Shown here in pieces: positions 51,075 through 58,161 of a stretch of DNA of 58,161 bases. Every line of letters begins with the position of its first letter. Position 1 is the first letter of the stretch. The notes beneath the pieces are model-generated. The model worked only from the letters and a program-made list of their open reading frames with translations. It had not been told where the DNA came from and did not search any database. Source of the stretch: Paenibacillus elgii NBRC 100335 (lineage in GTDB: Bacteria > Bacillota > Bacilli > Paenibacillales > NBRC-103111); contig NZ_BIMB01000045.1 of the NCBI RefSeq assembly GCF_004000865.1, forward strand, positions 1-58,161, read 5' to 3'. Made by a program: the position numbers and the translations under genes.

Positions 51075-52697
51075 TTATTTTTTGCGCGTTTTGACATAAG
51101 ACGCATATACGATCTCGCCGGTATCGAGCTTGGCGATTTCGTCCGCCGACCAGCCGGCCAGCTTGTTGTTGCCGGTGACGCCGGTCAGCTTGATGTTGTA
51201 CTTCGAGGCCAGATACTGCTGAAGCTGCGGCATGTCGGCTTCCTTCAGCTCGCGAAGCTTCTTCTTGCCTTGAATTTGCCCCAAAATGACGCCGATCGAT
51301 TCGGCCGCCATGCTCGTATTCGGCTGAATGCGCGCGCTGCCGTAAGCGATGGCGGAGGCGCCGACGTTTTTGCCGGCCATAATGACGTTGTCGTAATTTT
51401 TGAGCAGGAAGCTGCGCAGCGGCATCCCGTATTTGTCCGGGCGGCCCATCTCGATGCCCCATTTGTTGGCGCTGGTGCCCTGCAGGTCGAGCGGGTAGCC
51501 GCCGATGCTCACGTTGTCCCAGAACATTTTCGCCCCGAGCATATCTGAAGGCTTCAAGACGTAATCCGTCTCGTAGTGGTTGTATTCGCGGATGTACAGG
51601 TAGTTCGGGAACCCGTTCAGCTCCGCTTTCTCCCAGCCGGGCAAGCTTTTGCGGAAATGGTTCAGGATCAGAGGAATCTCCTTCTTCCCGAGCTCCATCG
51701 CATCAGCGACTGATTTGTCGTCCGACGGATCGACCGTATAGATCAAGAAGGCGTTGATGATCACTTCGCCGTCCCGCTGGCTCACCGCATTCAGTCCGCG
51801 CAGAAACACGCGGTCGTTCGTCGGCTTGTACTTGTCCGTCATGCCCGAGAGGCTGATGGCGAAGCTGTTGTCCACCGAGCCCCAGCCGAATTTGGAGCTG
51901 CGCTCTTCCTTCGGCATATTGTTGAAGCTTTGCTGGAATTTCGCCCAATCGACGTTTTTGAACTTCATCATCATGCCGGAGCTCATATACTCGATGTTAT
52001 TTTGCCCGTAGAACTTCTCCAGGCCCGGCATCCGGGTCGCCTGAAGCTTGCTGACCATCGCGGCGTAATCGGTGTTCTCCACCCAATAGGAGGCGGCGAT
52101 CCGCTTCTTCTGGCCGTCCTTGGTCGTGTAGACGATGCCGTTTAACGCCTGCCCGCCGAATTGGCCGGGGTTTTGCTCGATGCTCTCGATCTTGATCCCT
52201 TGCTCGACGGGGATGTCTTTTTTCAGCTTGTCAAAATATTGCTCGAATTCCTTCAGCTTGCGGATTTTGCCGTTGCGGAAGCCGTCGAACAGCTCCTTCG
52301 CCCGGCCTTGGACTAGCAGCCGGTGCTGATCGTCGCGGGTTTCGTCCAGGAACAGCATCTCTCCCTGAAGCACTTGGCCGCCGAACGCACTGCGCGGGTC
52401 CAATATTTTGACCTTTAATCCTTCGTCCGCCGCGGCGCGGGCCAAATAGAGGCCTTCCAGCTCGCTGCCGATCACGACGATATCCGTCTGCTCTGTCGGG
52501 ATATCAGGTAGTTTGTTGTCCGTCTTGGAGGCGGTTGTATTTTTGCCGCCGTTCGAATCGTCTTTCCCTGCGGTTGCCGTTGAGTTCGGAGACGGCTTGT
52601 CCGGCGCGCTCCGCTGTAGGAGCGTATAGACCCCAGCCAGGACAACCAAGGCCACCAGGGCCAGAACAACCGTCAGCTTTTTGCCGCTAAGTTTCAT
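51075..52697 (-). CDS. Membrane-anchored FAD-dependent oxidoreductase
   Basis: 540 residues with one N-terminal membrane helix (TVVLALVALVVLAGVYTLL), a Ser/Thr/Asn/Lys-rich linker to about residue 65, then an FAD_oxidored-type fold: DIVVIGSELEGLYLARAAADEGLKVKILD, FGGQVLQGEMLF, and near the end NVIMAGKNVGASAIAYGSARIQPNTSMAAESIGVI. The dinucleotide motif is G77-x4-G82 with Glu79 where the middle Gly normally stands. The catalytic part probably lies outside the membrane or is tethered to it. The substrate is unknown. ATG at 52697 follows AAGGAGAG. Confidence 0.8.
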   Translation of the reverse strand: MKLSGKKLTVVLALVALVVLAGVYTLLQRSAPDKPSPNSTATAGKDDSNGGKNTTASKTDNKLPDIPTEQTDIVVIGSELEGLYLARAAADEGLKVKILDPRSAFGGQVLQGEMLFLDETRDDQHRLLVQGRAKELFDGFRNGKIRKLKEFEQYFDKLKKDIPVEQGIKIESIEQNPGQFGGQALNGIVYTTKDGQKKRIAASYWVENTDYAAMVSKLQATRMPGLEKFYGQNNIEYMSSGMMMKFKNVDWAKFQQSFNNMPKEERSSKFGWGSVDNSFAISLSGMTDKYKPTNDRVFLRGLNAVSQRDGEVIINAFLIYTVDPSDDKSVADAMELGKKEIPLILNHFRKSLPGWEKAELNGFPNYLYIREYNHYETDYVLKPSDMLGAKMFWDNVSIGGYPLDLQGTSANKWGIEMGRPDKYGMPLRSFLLKNYDNVIMAGKNVGASAIAYGSARIQPNTSMAAESIGVILGQIQGKKKLRELKEADMPQLQQYLASKYNIKLTGVTGNNKLAGWSADEIAKLDTGEIVYASYVKTRKK

Positions 52698-52924
52698 TTC
52701 TCTCTCCTTATCTCTAATTATGGTGAAGCCGGGCGAGGTCCGGTAAAGAACCATCCCGGGGGTATGTTGTTAAGTTTAACATTTTTGGCAGGCGATCTAA
52801 AGGGACCCCCCGAAACAATTTCGGGAGGGCGAACGATGTAAGTGAAAGTCAGGAACTCTTCGCGAAGGTTCTGAAACATCCTCTTTTCATACACATATCA
52901 TCAATCGCACTTGCTTGAGAATCG

Positions 52925-53011
52925 ACGGGCGACGGATTTCCTCCGCTATTCGAGCGGCGGGGCCCCGTGCTGTCCGTGGGTTCGTCAGAAGCCTGACTGC
53001 GGTTAAACCCA
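52925..53011 (+). promoter_or_regulatory. Structured 5' untranslated region of the SLH gene
   Basis: Within the 333-base gap before the SLH gene, ACGGA..TCCGT encloses CCGCT-ATTCG-AGCGG and GGGGCCCC. GTGGGTT then pairs with AACCCAC around a GTCAG-AAGC-CTGAC hairpin ending about ten bases before the ribosome site. It may be an mRNA stabiliser or a regulator. A further small hairpin (CCCGAAA/TTTCGGG) lies near 52810. No known riboswitch is recognised. Confidence 0.45.
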
Positions 53012-53029
53012 CTTGGCAAAGGAGAATGA

Positions 53030-54259
53030 ATGATGAGCAAAGCTTTCAAGAAGACCGTGATTTCCGGATTGACCCTGGCGATGGTGATGGGCGGATCGAC
53101 GGCGGCTTTTGCCGACAACAAAGGCAAAGGTCATGACAAAGATCGCGACAACCGCGATACCATCGTGAAAAAAGTGGATAACGGCAAAGATGTCAATATC
53201 AATATTAAGCTGACGTTCGACGATCTGAAGGGCAAGGACGTAGAGTGGGCGCAGCGTTACATCGCTTCTCTCGCTTCCAAGCGCGTATTCGAAGGTTACG
53301 ACGACGGCACGTTCCAGCCGCGCAAAACGATCTCCCGCATCGAGGCGATTACCGCTGCGGTCCGTTTGATGGGGCTGCGCGATCAAGCCGAGTCGGCCGA
53401 TGCGAAAGCGGCTAACCTGAACTTCAAGGATGCGGACAAACTGAAGCAAAAATATCCGTGGGCGACCGGCTACGTTTCCGTCGCGCTGCAAAACGACTTG
53501 TTCTCCGAGACGGACGACATGATTCAGCCGGAGAAAGAAGCGGACCGCCTGTGGGCGACAACGCTGCTTGTTAAAGCGATGAAGCTGCAGGACGCAGCCA
53601 AAGCGAAAATGAACGCCAAGCTTCCGTTCCGCGATGCCGACAAAATTCCTGCCGGTTCCGTAGGCTACGTCGCCGTGGCGATCGAGAAAAACTTGATCGA
53701 CGGGTACGAGGACAACACGTTCCGCCCGAGCAAGTCGGTATCCCGCGCCGAGCTTGCCGCGCTGCTGGATCGTACGGGCAGCCAGCTGCCTGATCACGCA
53801 TCGGTGAAAGGCACGGTAACCGGCGCGCTGAACAACAACCTGCTGCCGGTGAAATCGCAAAACAACGAGGCTCTGAACGTCGAGATGGATTCGAACGTAT
53901 TCGTATTCCGCAACGGCTCCCGCGTAACTCCCGGCGACCTGCGCACAGGCGATCAGGTGCTGATCCGCACTTACGGTGGAAAAGCGATCTACGTTGAAGT
54001 GCTGAACACGACGGGCGATCCGCAGCAGCAAACGGACTTCACGGTCACGGGAACGCTGAACAGCTACACGCTGAACTCCAAGGGTGGGCTCGCCACCGTT
54101 TCGATTAACCAAAACGTGAACAGCGGCGGCGTGCAAACGGCGGTCTACTCGATCGCTCCCGAGGTTTACATTTCCGGCGACGTCAGCCAGCTGACTGCAG
54201 GACGTACCTTGGAGCTGAGAGGCAAAAACCAACTCGTAAACACCATCATCATTCGATAA
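53030..54259 (+). CDS. SLH-domain surface protein
   Basis: 409 residues: signal peptide ending AAFA (about residue 28), a charged stretch, then three S-layer homology domains at about 62-115, 130-185 and 198-252 (YIASLASKRVFEGYDDGTFQPRKTISRIEAI; IEKNLIDGYEDNTFRPSKSVSRAELAALL). SLH domains bind pyruvylated wall polysaccharide. The C-terminal 150 residues are beta-rich with two similar halves (VKGTVTGALNNNLLPV; VTGTLNSYTLNSKGG), of unknown role. The second SLH domain has departed from the usual core. AAAGGAGA precedes the start; ATG at 53033 is an alternative. Confidence 0.88.
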   Translation: MMSKAFKKTVISGLTLAMVMGGSTAAFADNKGKGHDKDRDNRDTIVKKVDNGKDVNINIKLTFDDLKGKDVEWAQRYIASLASKRVFEGYDDGTFQPRKTISRIEAITAAVRLMGLRDQAESADAKAANLNFKDADKLKQKYPWATGYVSVALQNDLFSETDDMIQPEKEADRLWATTLLVKAMKLQDAAKAKMNAKLPFRDADKIPAGSVGYVAVAIEKNLIDGYEDNTFRPSKSVSRAELAALLDRTGSQLPDHASVKGTVTGALNNNLLPVKSQNNEALNVEMDSNVFVFRNGSRVTPGDLRTGDQVLIRTYGGKAIYVEVLNTTGDPQQQTDFTVTGTLNSYTLNSKGGLATVSINQNVNSGGVQTAVYSIAPEVYISGDVSQLTAGRTLELRGKNQLVNTIIIR

Positions 54260-54298
54260 ATAAGAGATAAAGAGTAAAAAAGGTTAGAGTTGCAACGG

Positions 54299-54353
54299 AA
54301 AACGGACCTTCTTCCAGGCACAGGGGATGCCGGGGGAAGGTCCGTTTTTTAAT
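54299..54353 (+). terminator. Terminator of the SLH gene
   Basis: AAAACGGACCTTC pairs with GAAGGTCCGTTTT, followed by more T residues. Confidence 0.85.
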
Positions 54354-54477
54354 ATTTTTTTATCGATGCCGATATTTTTGTTAAAACCGAAGATATGAAA
54401 ATAACCGTCATCGTACCTGATCCTGCATACCTCTGCAACATTGGGGGAGGGCTATCCTGGCAATTGGGCACAGGGGA

Positions 54478-54505
54478 TGGACAGATGCGCCGAACGGTGT
54501 ATAAT
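54478..54505 (+). promoter_or_regulatory. Promoter of ilvA
   Basis: TGGACA (54478-54483), a 16-base spacer and a perfect TATAAT (54500-54505). The short leader holds a GCCCG/CGGGC hairpin but no T-box features. Confidence 0.6.
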
Positions 54506-54578
54506 TAGGAGAAATTGCGAGCAAGCCCGTACTGCCGGGCGCGAGACTTGCGTACACCGGGTTGGAGGAAAAGCAATT

Positions 54579-55832
54579 ATGACCGCACTGCATATCAAAC
54601 TAGAGGATATTCTCGTCGCCAGCCATCTGCTGAAGGATGTCGTATATCAGACCCCCTTGCAAAAAAATTTCATTTTATCCGAAAAATACGGCTGCAACGT
54701 GTTCTTGAAACGGGAGGACTTGCAGGTGGTCCGCTCGTTCAAAATTCGCGGCGCCTACAATATGATTCGCAGCCTGCCGGAGGACAAGCTAAGCAAAGGC
54801 GTCGTCTGCGCCAGCGCCGGTAACCATGCCCAAGGCGTGGCCTACTCTTGCAAAGCGCTGCAAATTCCCGGCAAAATCTTCATGCCGACGACAACGCCGC
54901 GGCAAAAAATATCGCAGGTCAAGCTGTTCGGCGGCCCATACGTCGACGTTGTGCTGACCGGGGACACTTTCGACGATTCGCTGCGGGAAGCGCTGGAGTA
55001 CGGGGAGCGCGAAGGCTTATCGTTCGTTCACCCGTTCGATCACCCGAAGGTCATTGCCGGCCAGGGCACCGTTGGCCTGGAGCTGATGAACGACATGCAA
55101 GGACCGGTCGACTACGTATTCGCCGGGATCGGCGGCGGCGGACTCATTGCCGGCATGAGCACGTATATTAAGGGTGTCAGCCCGTCCACCCGAGTCATCG
55201 GTGTGGAGACGACCGGAGCGCCTTCGATGCGGCAATCGGTCGATTCGGGCGAGATCGTCACGCTCGGCGAGATCGACAAATTCGTCGACGGCACGGCGGT
55301 CAAGCGGGTCGGCGAGCTGACGTACGACATCTGCCGCGAGTCTCTCGACGATATCATCGTCGTGCCGGAAGGCAAAGTGTGTACGACGATTCTTGAGCTG
55401 TACAACGAGAACGCCATCGTGGCCGAGCCGGCGGGAGCGCTGTCGGTGGCGGCGCTGGAGTTTTACCGTGAGCAGATCGCCGGGAAAAATGTCGTGTGCG
55501 TCATCAGCGGCGGCAACAACGACATCGACCGGATGCAGGAAATCAAGGAGCGTTCGCTCATCTACGAGGGCCTGAAGCATTACTTCATCGTCAACTTTCC
55601 GCAGCGCGCAGGCGCTTTGCGGGAGTTTCTCGAATACGTGCTCGGACCGACCGACGACATTACGCGCTTCGAGTATACGAAGAAAACAAGCAAAGAAAAC
55701 GGTCCAGCGCTTGTCGGCATCGAGCTCAAGCACAAGGACGATTACGGTCCGCTGATCGAGCGGATGGAGCAGCGCGGGCTGCGGTTCAGCGAGATTAATA
55801 AGGACCCGAACTTATTTAATTTGTTGATCTGA
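54579..55832 (+). CDS. ilvA: Threonine ammonia-lyase (threonine deaminase)
   Basis: This 417-residue PLP enzyme turns threonine into 2-oxobutanoate, the first step to isoleucine. The PLP Lys is Lys55 in SFKIRGAYN, with SAGNHAQG, the phosphate loop GGGGL and a C-terminal ACT-like domain (HYFIVNFPQRAGALREFLEYVLG). One regulatory domain and about 420 residues match the B. subtilis form, not the longer E. coli enzyme. GGAGG precedes the ATG. It stands alone with its own promoter. Confidence 0.92.
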   Translation: MTALHIKLEDILVASHLLKDVVYQTPLQKNFILSEKYGCNVFLKREDLQVVRSFKIRGAYNMIRSLPEDKLSKGVVCASAGNHAQGVAYSCKALQIPGKIFMPTTTPRQKISQVKLFGGPYVDVVLTGDTFDDSLREALEYGEREGLSFVHPFDHPKVIAGQGTVGLELMNDMQGPVDYVFAGIGGGGLIAGMSTYIKGVSPSTRVIGVETTGAPSMRQSVDSGEIVTLGEIDKFVDGTAVKRVGELTYDICRESLDDIIVVPEGKVCTTILELYNENAIVAEPAGALSVAALEFYREQIAGKNVVCVISGGNNDIDRMQEIKERSLIYEGLKHYFIVNFPQRAGALREFLEYVLGPTDDITRFEYTKKTSKENGPALVGIELKHKDDYGPLIERMEQRGLRFSEINKDPNLFNLLI

Positions 55833-55844
55833 GCTAACATGAAT

Positions 55845-55883
55845 AAGCCTGACGAAAAGGGAGCGATCCCTTCCGTCAGGCTT
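55845..55883. terminator. Hairpin between convergent ilvA and khtU
   Basis: AAGCCTGACG and CGTCAGGCTT form a ten-pair stem with an inner GGG/CCC pair. T-runs are short, but the position suits termination on both strands. Confidence 0.65.
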
Positions 55884-55893
55884 GTTTGCGTTG

Positions 55894-57135
55894 TCAGGCT
55901 GGATGGTTTTCCTGCGCCTTGGAGCGGTCCGGCGGCGCAGCTGCCGTTTTATCAAATTTAAACCAACGATTCAGCAGGCCGTACACGAGCTTCGATTCCT
56001 TCGTCAGCAGCGGCCCGAGAATCGCCAAAATTAACACATACAGCGCGGCGAACGGCTGCAGGACGGTCATCAGTCCGCCGGCTTTGCCGAGATTGGCCAT
56101 AATGATGGAGAACTCTCCCCGGGAGACGATCGTCAGCCCGATATTGGATGATGCTTTCGGGGATAGTCCGGCGCTTCGCCCGGCCAGCATCCCCGCGACG
56201 TAATTGCCGGCGAGCGTCAGCAGCACCGCTCCCAAGGAAAGCCAGACGGCGCCGCCGAGCGTGAGCGGATCGATGGTCAGGCCGAAGCTGAAGAAGAACA
56301 GCGCCCCGAAGAAATCCCGGAACGGAAGGATCAGCTTCTCGATCCGGTGTCTGTGCTCGGTCTCGGCCAGTACCAGTCCGACGAGCAGCGCTCCGATCGC
56401 TTCCGCCACATGAATCGTTTCGGAGAAGCCCGCAACGACCGTCAACAATCCGAAGACGAACAGCAGAAACACTTCGTTGGACCGGATATTCAGGAAGCGG
56501 TTCAGCCAAGGCACCGCTTTGCGCCCGGCGATCAGGAAGACGAGCATGAAGCCGAGCGAGAGCAGCGCGGACAGGATAATGCCTCCTACCGATGTGGCTC
56601 CGCTTAGCAGCAGTCCGGACAGAATGGAGATATAGACGGCTAGGAACACGTCTTCGAACATGATGATGCCCAGAATCATTTCCGTCTCGGCATTGGCCGT
56701 TCGTTTCAGATCGACGAGCACTTTGGCGACGATGGCGCTGGAGGAAATCGTCGTAATGCCGGCAATGACCAGCGTTTCGTTCAGCGGAAAACCGGAGAGC
56801 CAGCCGAACAATAGCCCGAGCGTGAAGTTGATCGCGATATAGATCGTGCCCCCGACCGCGATGGAACGCCCGGACTTGATCAGCCGGCCGACCGAAAATT
56901 CCAGCCCGAGATAAAAGAGCAGGAACAGCACCCCGAGACGGCCCATAAATTCGATCAGCGGAGCGCTGTCGATGAAGCGAAAATCGAATGCCCCGAACTT
57001 TGGCGCATGGGGGCCGACCGCCATCCCGATCAAAATATAAAACGGAACGACGGAAAATCGCAGCTTCGTGGAAAGCCAGCCCGCAGCGGCAATGAGACAA
57101 ATCGCCAGCCCGATCTCTAGAACGATGTGCTCCAT
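55894..57135 (-). CDS. khtU: K+/H+ antiporter, CPA2 family, membrane subunit
   Basis: This 413-residue, 12-13-helix protein of the CPA2/Kef type has VVPFYILIGMAVGP, LLFYLGLEFSVGRL, the GITTISSSAIVAKVL hairpin and the ion-binding region MFEDVFLAVYISI, where Asp replaces part of the usual NhaA-like pair. It has no C-terminal RCK domain; that role belongs to the separate KhtT. KhtTU exports K+ (NH4+) in exchange for protons and protects at alkaline pH and against electrophiles. It begins three bases after the khtT stop. Confidence 0.88.
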   Translation of the reverse strand: MEHIVLEIGLAICLIAAAGWLSTKLRFSVVPFYILIGMAVGPHAPKFGAFDFRFIDSAPLIEFMGRLGVLFLLFYLGLEFSVGRLIKSGRSIAVGGTIYIAINFTLGLLFGWLSGFPLNETLVIAGITTISSSAIVAKVLVDLKRTANAETEMILGIIMFEDVFLAVYISILSGLLLSGATSVGGIILSALLSLGFMLVFLIAGRKAVPWLNRFLNIRSNEVFLLFVFGLLTVVAGFSETIHVAEAIGALLVGLVLAETEHRHRIEKLILPFRDFFGALFFFSFGLTIDPLTLGGAVWLSLGAVLLTLAGNYVAGMLAGRSAGLSPKASSNIGLTIVSRGEFSIIMANLGKAGGLMTVLQPFAALYVLILAILGPLLTKESKLVYGLLNRWFKFDKTAAAPPDRSKAQENHPA

Positions 57136-57138
57136 AGG

Positions 57139-57636
57139 CTACAGGCTCCCTTGCTGAAGGAGCTCCTTCAGCGCCTTCAGTTGCTTGCGTTCTCCGGCGA
57201 CGACGAGCGTCGATTCCGCGTTCAGCCGGTACTCCGGGCCCGGATTGATGCAGTGCGTATGATTTTTCTCGGCGACGGCGATAATCGTCGCTCCCGTTTG
57301 TTTGCGGACGTTCAGCCCGCCGATCGTCTGCCCGACGCTGCCTGCGCCGGCCTCGATTTTGAACCATTCCACGACCAGGGCGTCCAGCGCCACTTCCATC
57401 GTTTCGAGCGATTTGGGCCGATAGCTCATCCCGCCGATAATCCCGGCCATCATTCTCGCCTCGTCGTCGTCCAGCGTTACCGTGGAGACGGTCTCATCCG
57501 GATCGTCCGGATCAAAATGATACAGCTCTCTTCTTCCGTCGTCGTGGACGACCACGACCAATTTATCGCCTCCGCGTGCGTGCAGTTGAAATTTTCGTCC
57601 GATTCCCGGAAGATCGGACTCTCGGATGTCTGTCAT
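57139..57636 (-). CDS. khtT: K+/H+ antiporter regulatory subunit (RCK_C/TrkA-C domain)
   Basis: This 165-residue soluble protein has an N-terminal KhtT-specific domain (RESDLPGIGRKFQLHARGGDKLVVVVHDDGRRELYHFD) and a C-terminal TrkA-C domain (VEWFKIEAGAGSVGQTIGGLNVRKQTGATIIAVAEKNHTH..PGPEYRLNAESTLVVAGE). In B. subtilis KhtT controls KhtU and its TrkA-C domain binds c-di-AMP. ATG at 57636 follows GGGAGGAG. It forms an operon with khtU. Confidence 0.9.
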   Translation of the reverse strand: MTDIRESDLPGIGRKFQLHARGGDKLVVVVHDDGRRELYHFDPDDPDETVSTVTLDDDEARMMAGIIGGMSYRPKSLETMEVALDALVVEWFKIEAGAGSVGQTIGGLNVRKQTGATIIAVAEKNHTHCINPGPEYRLNAESTLVVAGERKQLKALKELLQQGSL

Positions 57637-57690
57637 GGAATCTCCTCCCAAGTTTTGGATTGCGGATCCGGCTGCCGGAGCCCGTAACGA

Positions 57691-58056
57691 TCAAACTTGG
57701 GGAGCGAGGTACGTAATCACCGTAAATTTTAAGGGCATGAGGAGCTGCTGCTTGAGCAGGAGGAAGATGGAACGGTCTGAGCGCCGCTCCAAGATGAAGG
57801 CAGGCATAGGAAAGCGGATCGCTTCCGAACGAAGATACGGCATACCTGACACAGGCGTGTGCATGTCGTTGTCCGTCTGCTGACGCGAAGCGATGGAGAC
57901 AGCGTGGGAGGCGCCCGATTGGCCCATCGTCATCGAGCGCGTGAGCGGCGGATTTTCCGCTTCGGCAATCGGGATGAACCAGGAGAATGTGAGGAACAGA
58001 CCGGTAAGCAGCACGAAAAGGACATGAAGAGGGTGCTTATGTCGGTATGCTGTCAT
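57691..58056 (-). CDS. Small secreted or membrane-anchored hypothetical protein
   Basis: 121 residues with an N-terminal hydrophobic segment (LHVLFVLLTGLFLTFSWFIPIAEA) that looks like a signal peptide, followed by a polar, Ser/Met-rich stretch (TRSMTMGQSGASHAVSIASRQQ) and a basic C-terminus with LLKQQLLMPLKF. No family is recognised. ATG at 58056 follows AAGGAGG by seven bases. It lies just upstream of khtT on the same strand and may share transcription with it. Confidence 0.6.
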   Translation of the reverse strand: MTAYRHKHPLHVLFVLLTGLFLTFSWFIPIAEAENPPLTRSMTMGQSGASHAVSIASRQQTDNDMHTPVSGMPYLRSEAIRFPMPAFILERRSDRSIFLLLKQQLLMPLKFTVITYLAPQV

Positions 58057-58161
58057 CCACATTCCTCCTTCGGACAAAGTCTCACTTAACCGAGGTGTTA
58101 ACGTAGATTTATTGTAGCATTGATTTTCGATCGATTGCAAATGCAAAAAAAACCGGAGGCT

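Noticed and set aside
52740..53029. c-di-AMP (ydaO) or c-di-GMP riboswitch before the SLH gene
   Set aside because: I could not find the conserved sequence blocks of either class; only general stem structure is seen.
54360..54578. T-box or other amino-acid attenuator before ilvA
   Set aside because: No T-box bulge sequence, specifier loop or terminator/antiterminator pair is visible between the promoter and the start.
55958..57367. Long minus-strand frame overlapping khtU and khtT
   Set aside because: It lies on the same strand but in another phase of two well-supported genes, and its translation is Arg-rich without motifs.

Overview
The window reads as chromosomal DNA of a high-GC member of the Bacillales, most probably Paenibacillus or a close relative. 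The grounds are strong AGGAGG-type ribosome binding sites, frequent TTG/GTG starts, intrinsic terminators after most genes, Bacillus-type gene families (OpuA, GbsR, KhtTU, YdeI, HisJ, CheX, DUF2573) and S-layer/cell-surface proteins with SLH and BIG2 domains. I saw no tRNA, rRNA, CRISPR array, prophage or intact insertion sequence. The taxon is inferred from gene content only.

Layout. 1-5.6 kb: the tail of a family 3 glycosidase, a broken MFS drug pump behind an attenuator-like leader, a secreted protein of ten BIG2 repeats, and a GbsR-type regulator. 5.86-8.8 kb: the glycine betaine importer opuAA-opuAB-opuAC, divergent from the regulator. 8.86-11.3 kb: AT-rich ydeI, an ArsR-type winged helix fused to a GyrB-like ATP-binding domain, and an HxlR regulator. 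11.4-16.6 kb: an apparent minus-strand operon of acetyltransferase, response regulator, histidine kinase and a LanFEG-like ABC exporter. 16.7-21.4 kb: a Gly-rich small protein, hisJ, a LysR regulator, and a 14-TM MFS exporter with a PadR regulator. 21.4-26 kb: a structured repeat, a secreted multidomain sugar-dehydrogenase-like protein and a MarR regulator. 26.2-34.3 kb: an Lhr helicase, a coiled-coil small protein, a TcyP-like symporter, a VOC-DinB fusion and a HAD phosphatase. 34.4-39 kb: a second two-component system, a cysteine dioxygenase and a secreted hypothetical. 39.1-42 kb: a riboswitch-like leader and a three-gene ABC-2 exporter. 42-48.6 kb: Nudix, VanW-like, CheX, SDR, DUF2573, alpha/beta hydrolase, DEAD-box helicase and a membrane-anchored protein. 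48.6-58 kb: a second copy of the structured repeat, MarR plus MFS, an FAD oxidoreductase, an SLH protein, ilvA, khtTU and a small secreted protein.

The genes fall into three themes: osmotic and ionic homeostasis (OpuA, KhtTU), envelope and antimicrobial defence (LanFEG-like operon, three MFS pumps, ABC-2 exporter, VanW), and cell-surface proteins (BIG2, SLH, FN3/GSDH).

Four signals deserve most attention. (1) Two ~200-bp elements at 21.5 and 48.7 kb share sequence and show compensatory base changes in two stems, and each is bracketed by two copies of its own local terminator hairpin. (2) The leader at 39.17-39.32 kb ends in a terminator and partly resembles ykkC-class riboswitches. (3) The leader of the broken MFS gene has a mutually exclusive antiterminator/terminator design with tiny upstream reading frames. 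(4) The winged-helix/GyrB-like fusion has lost the catalytic glutamate and sits behind a consensus promoter overlapped by palindromes.
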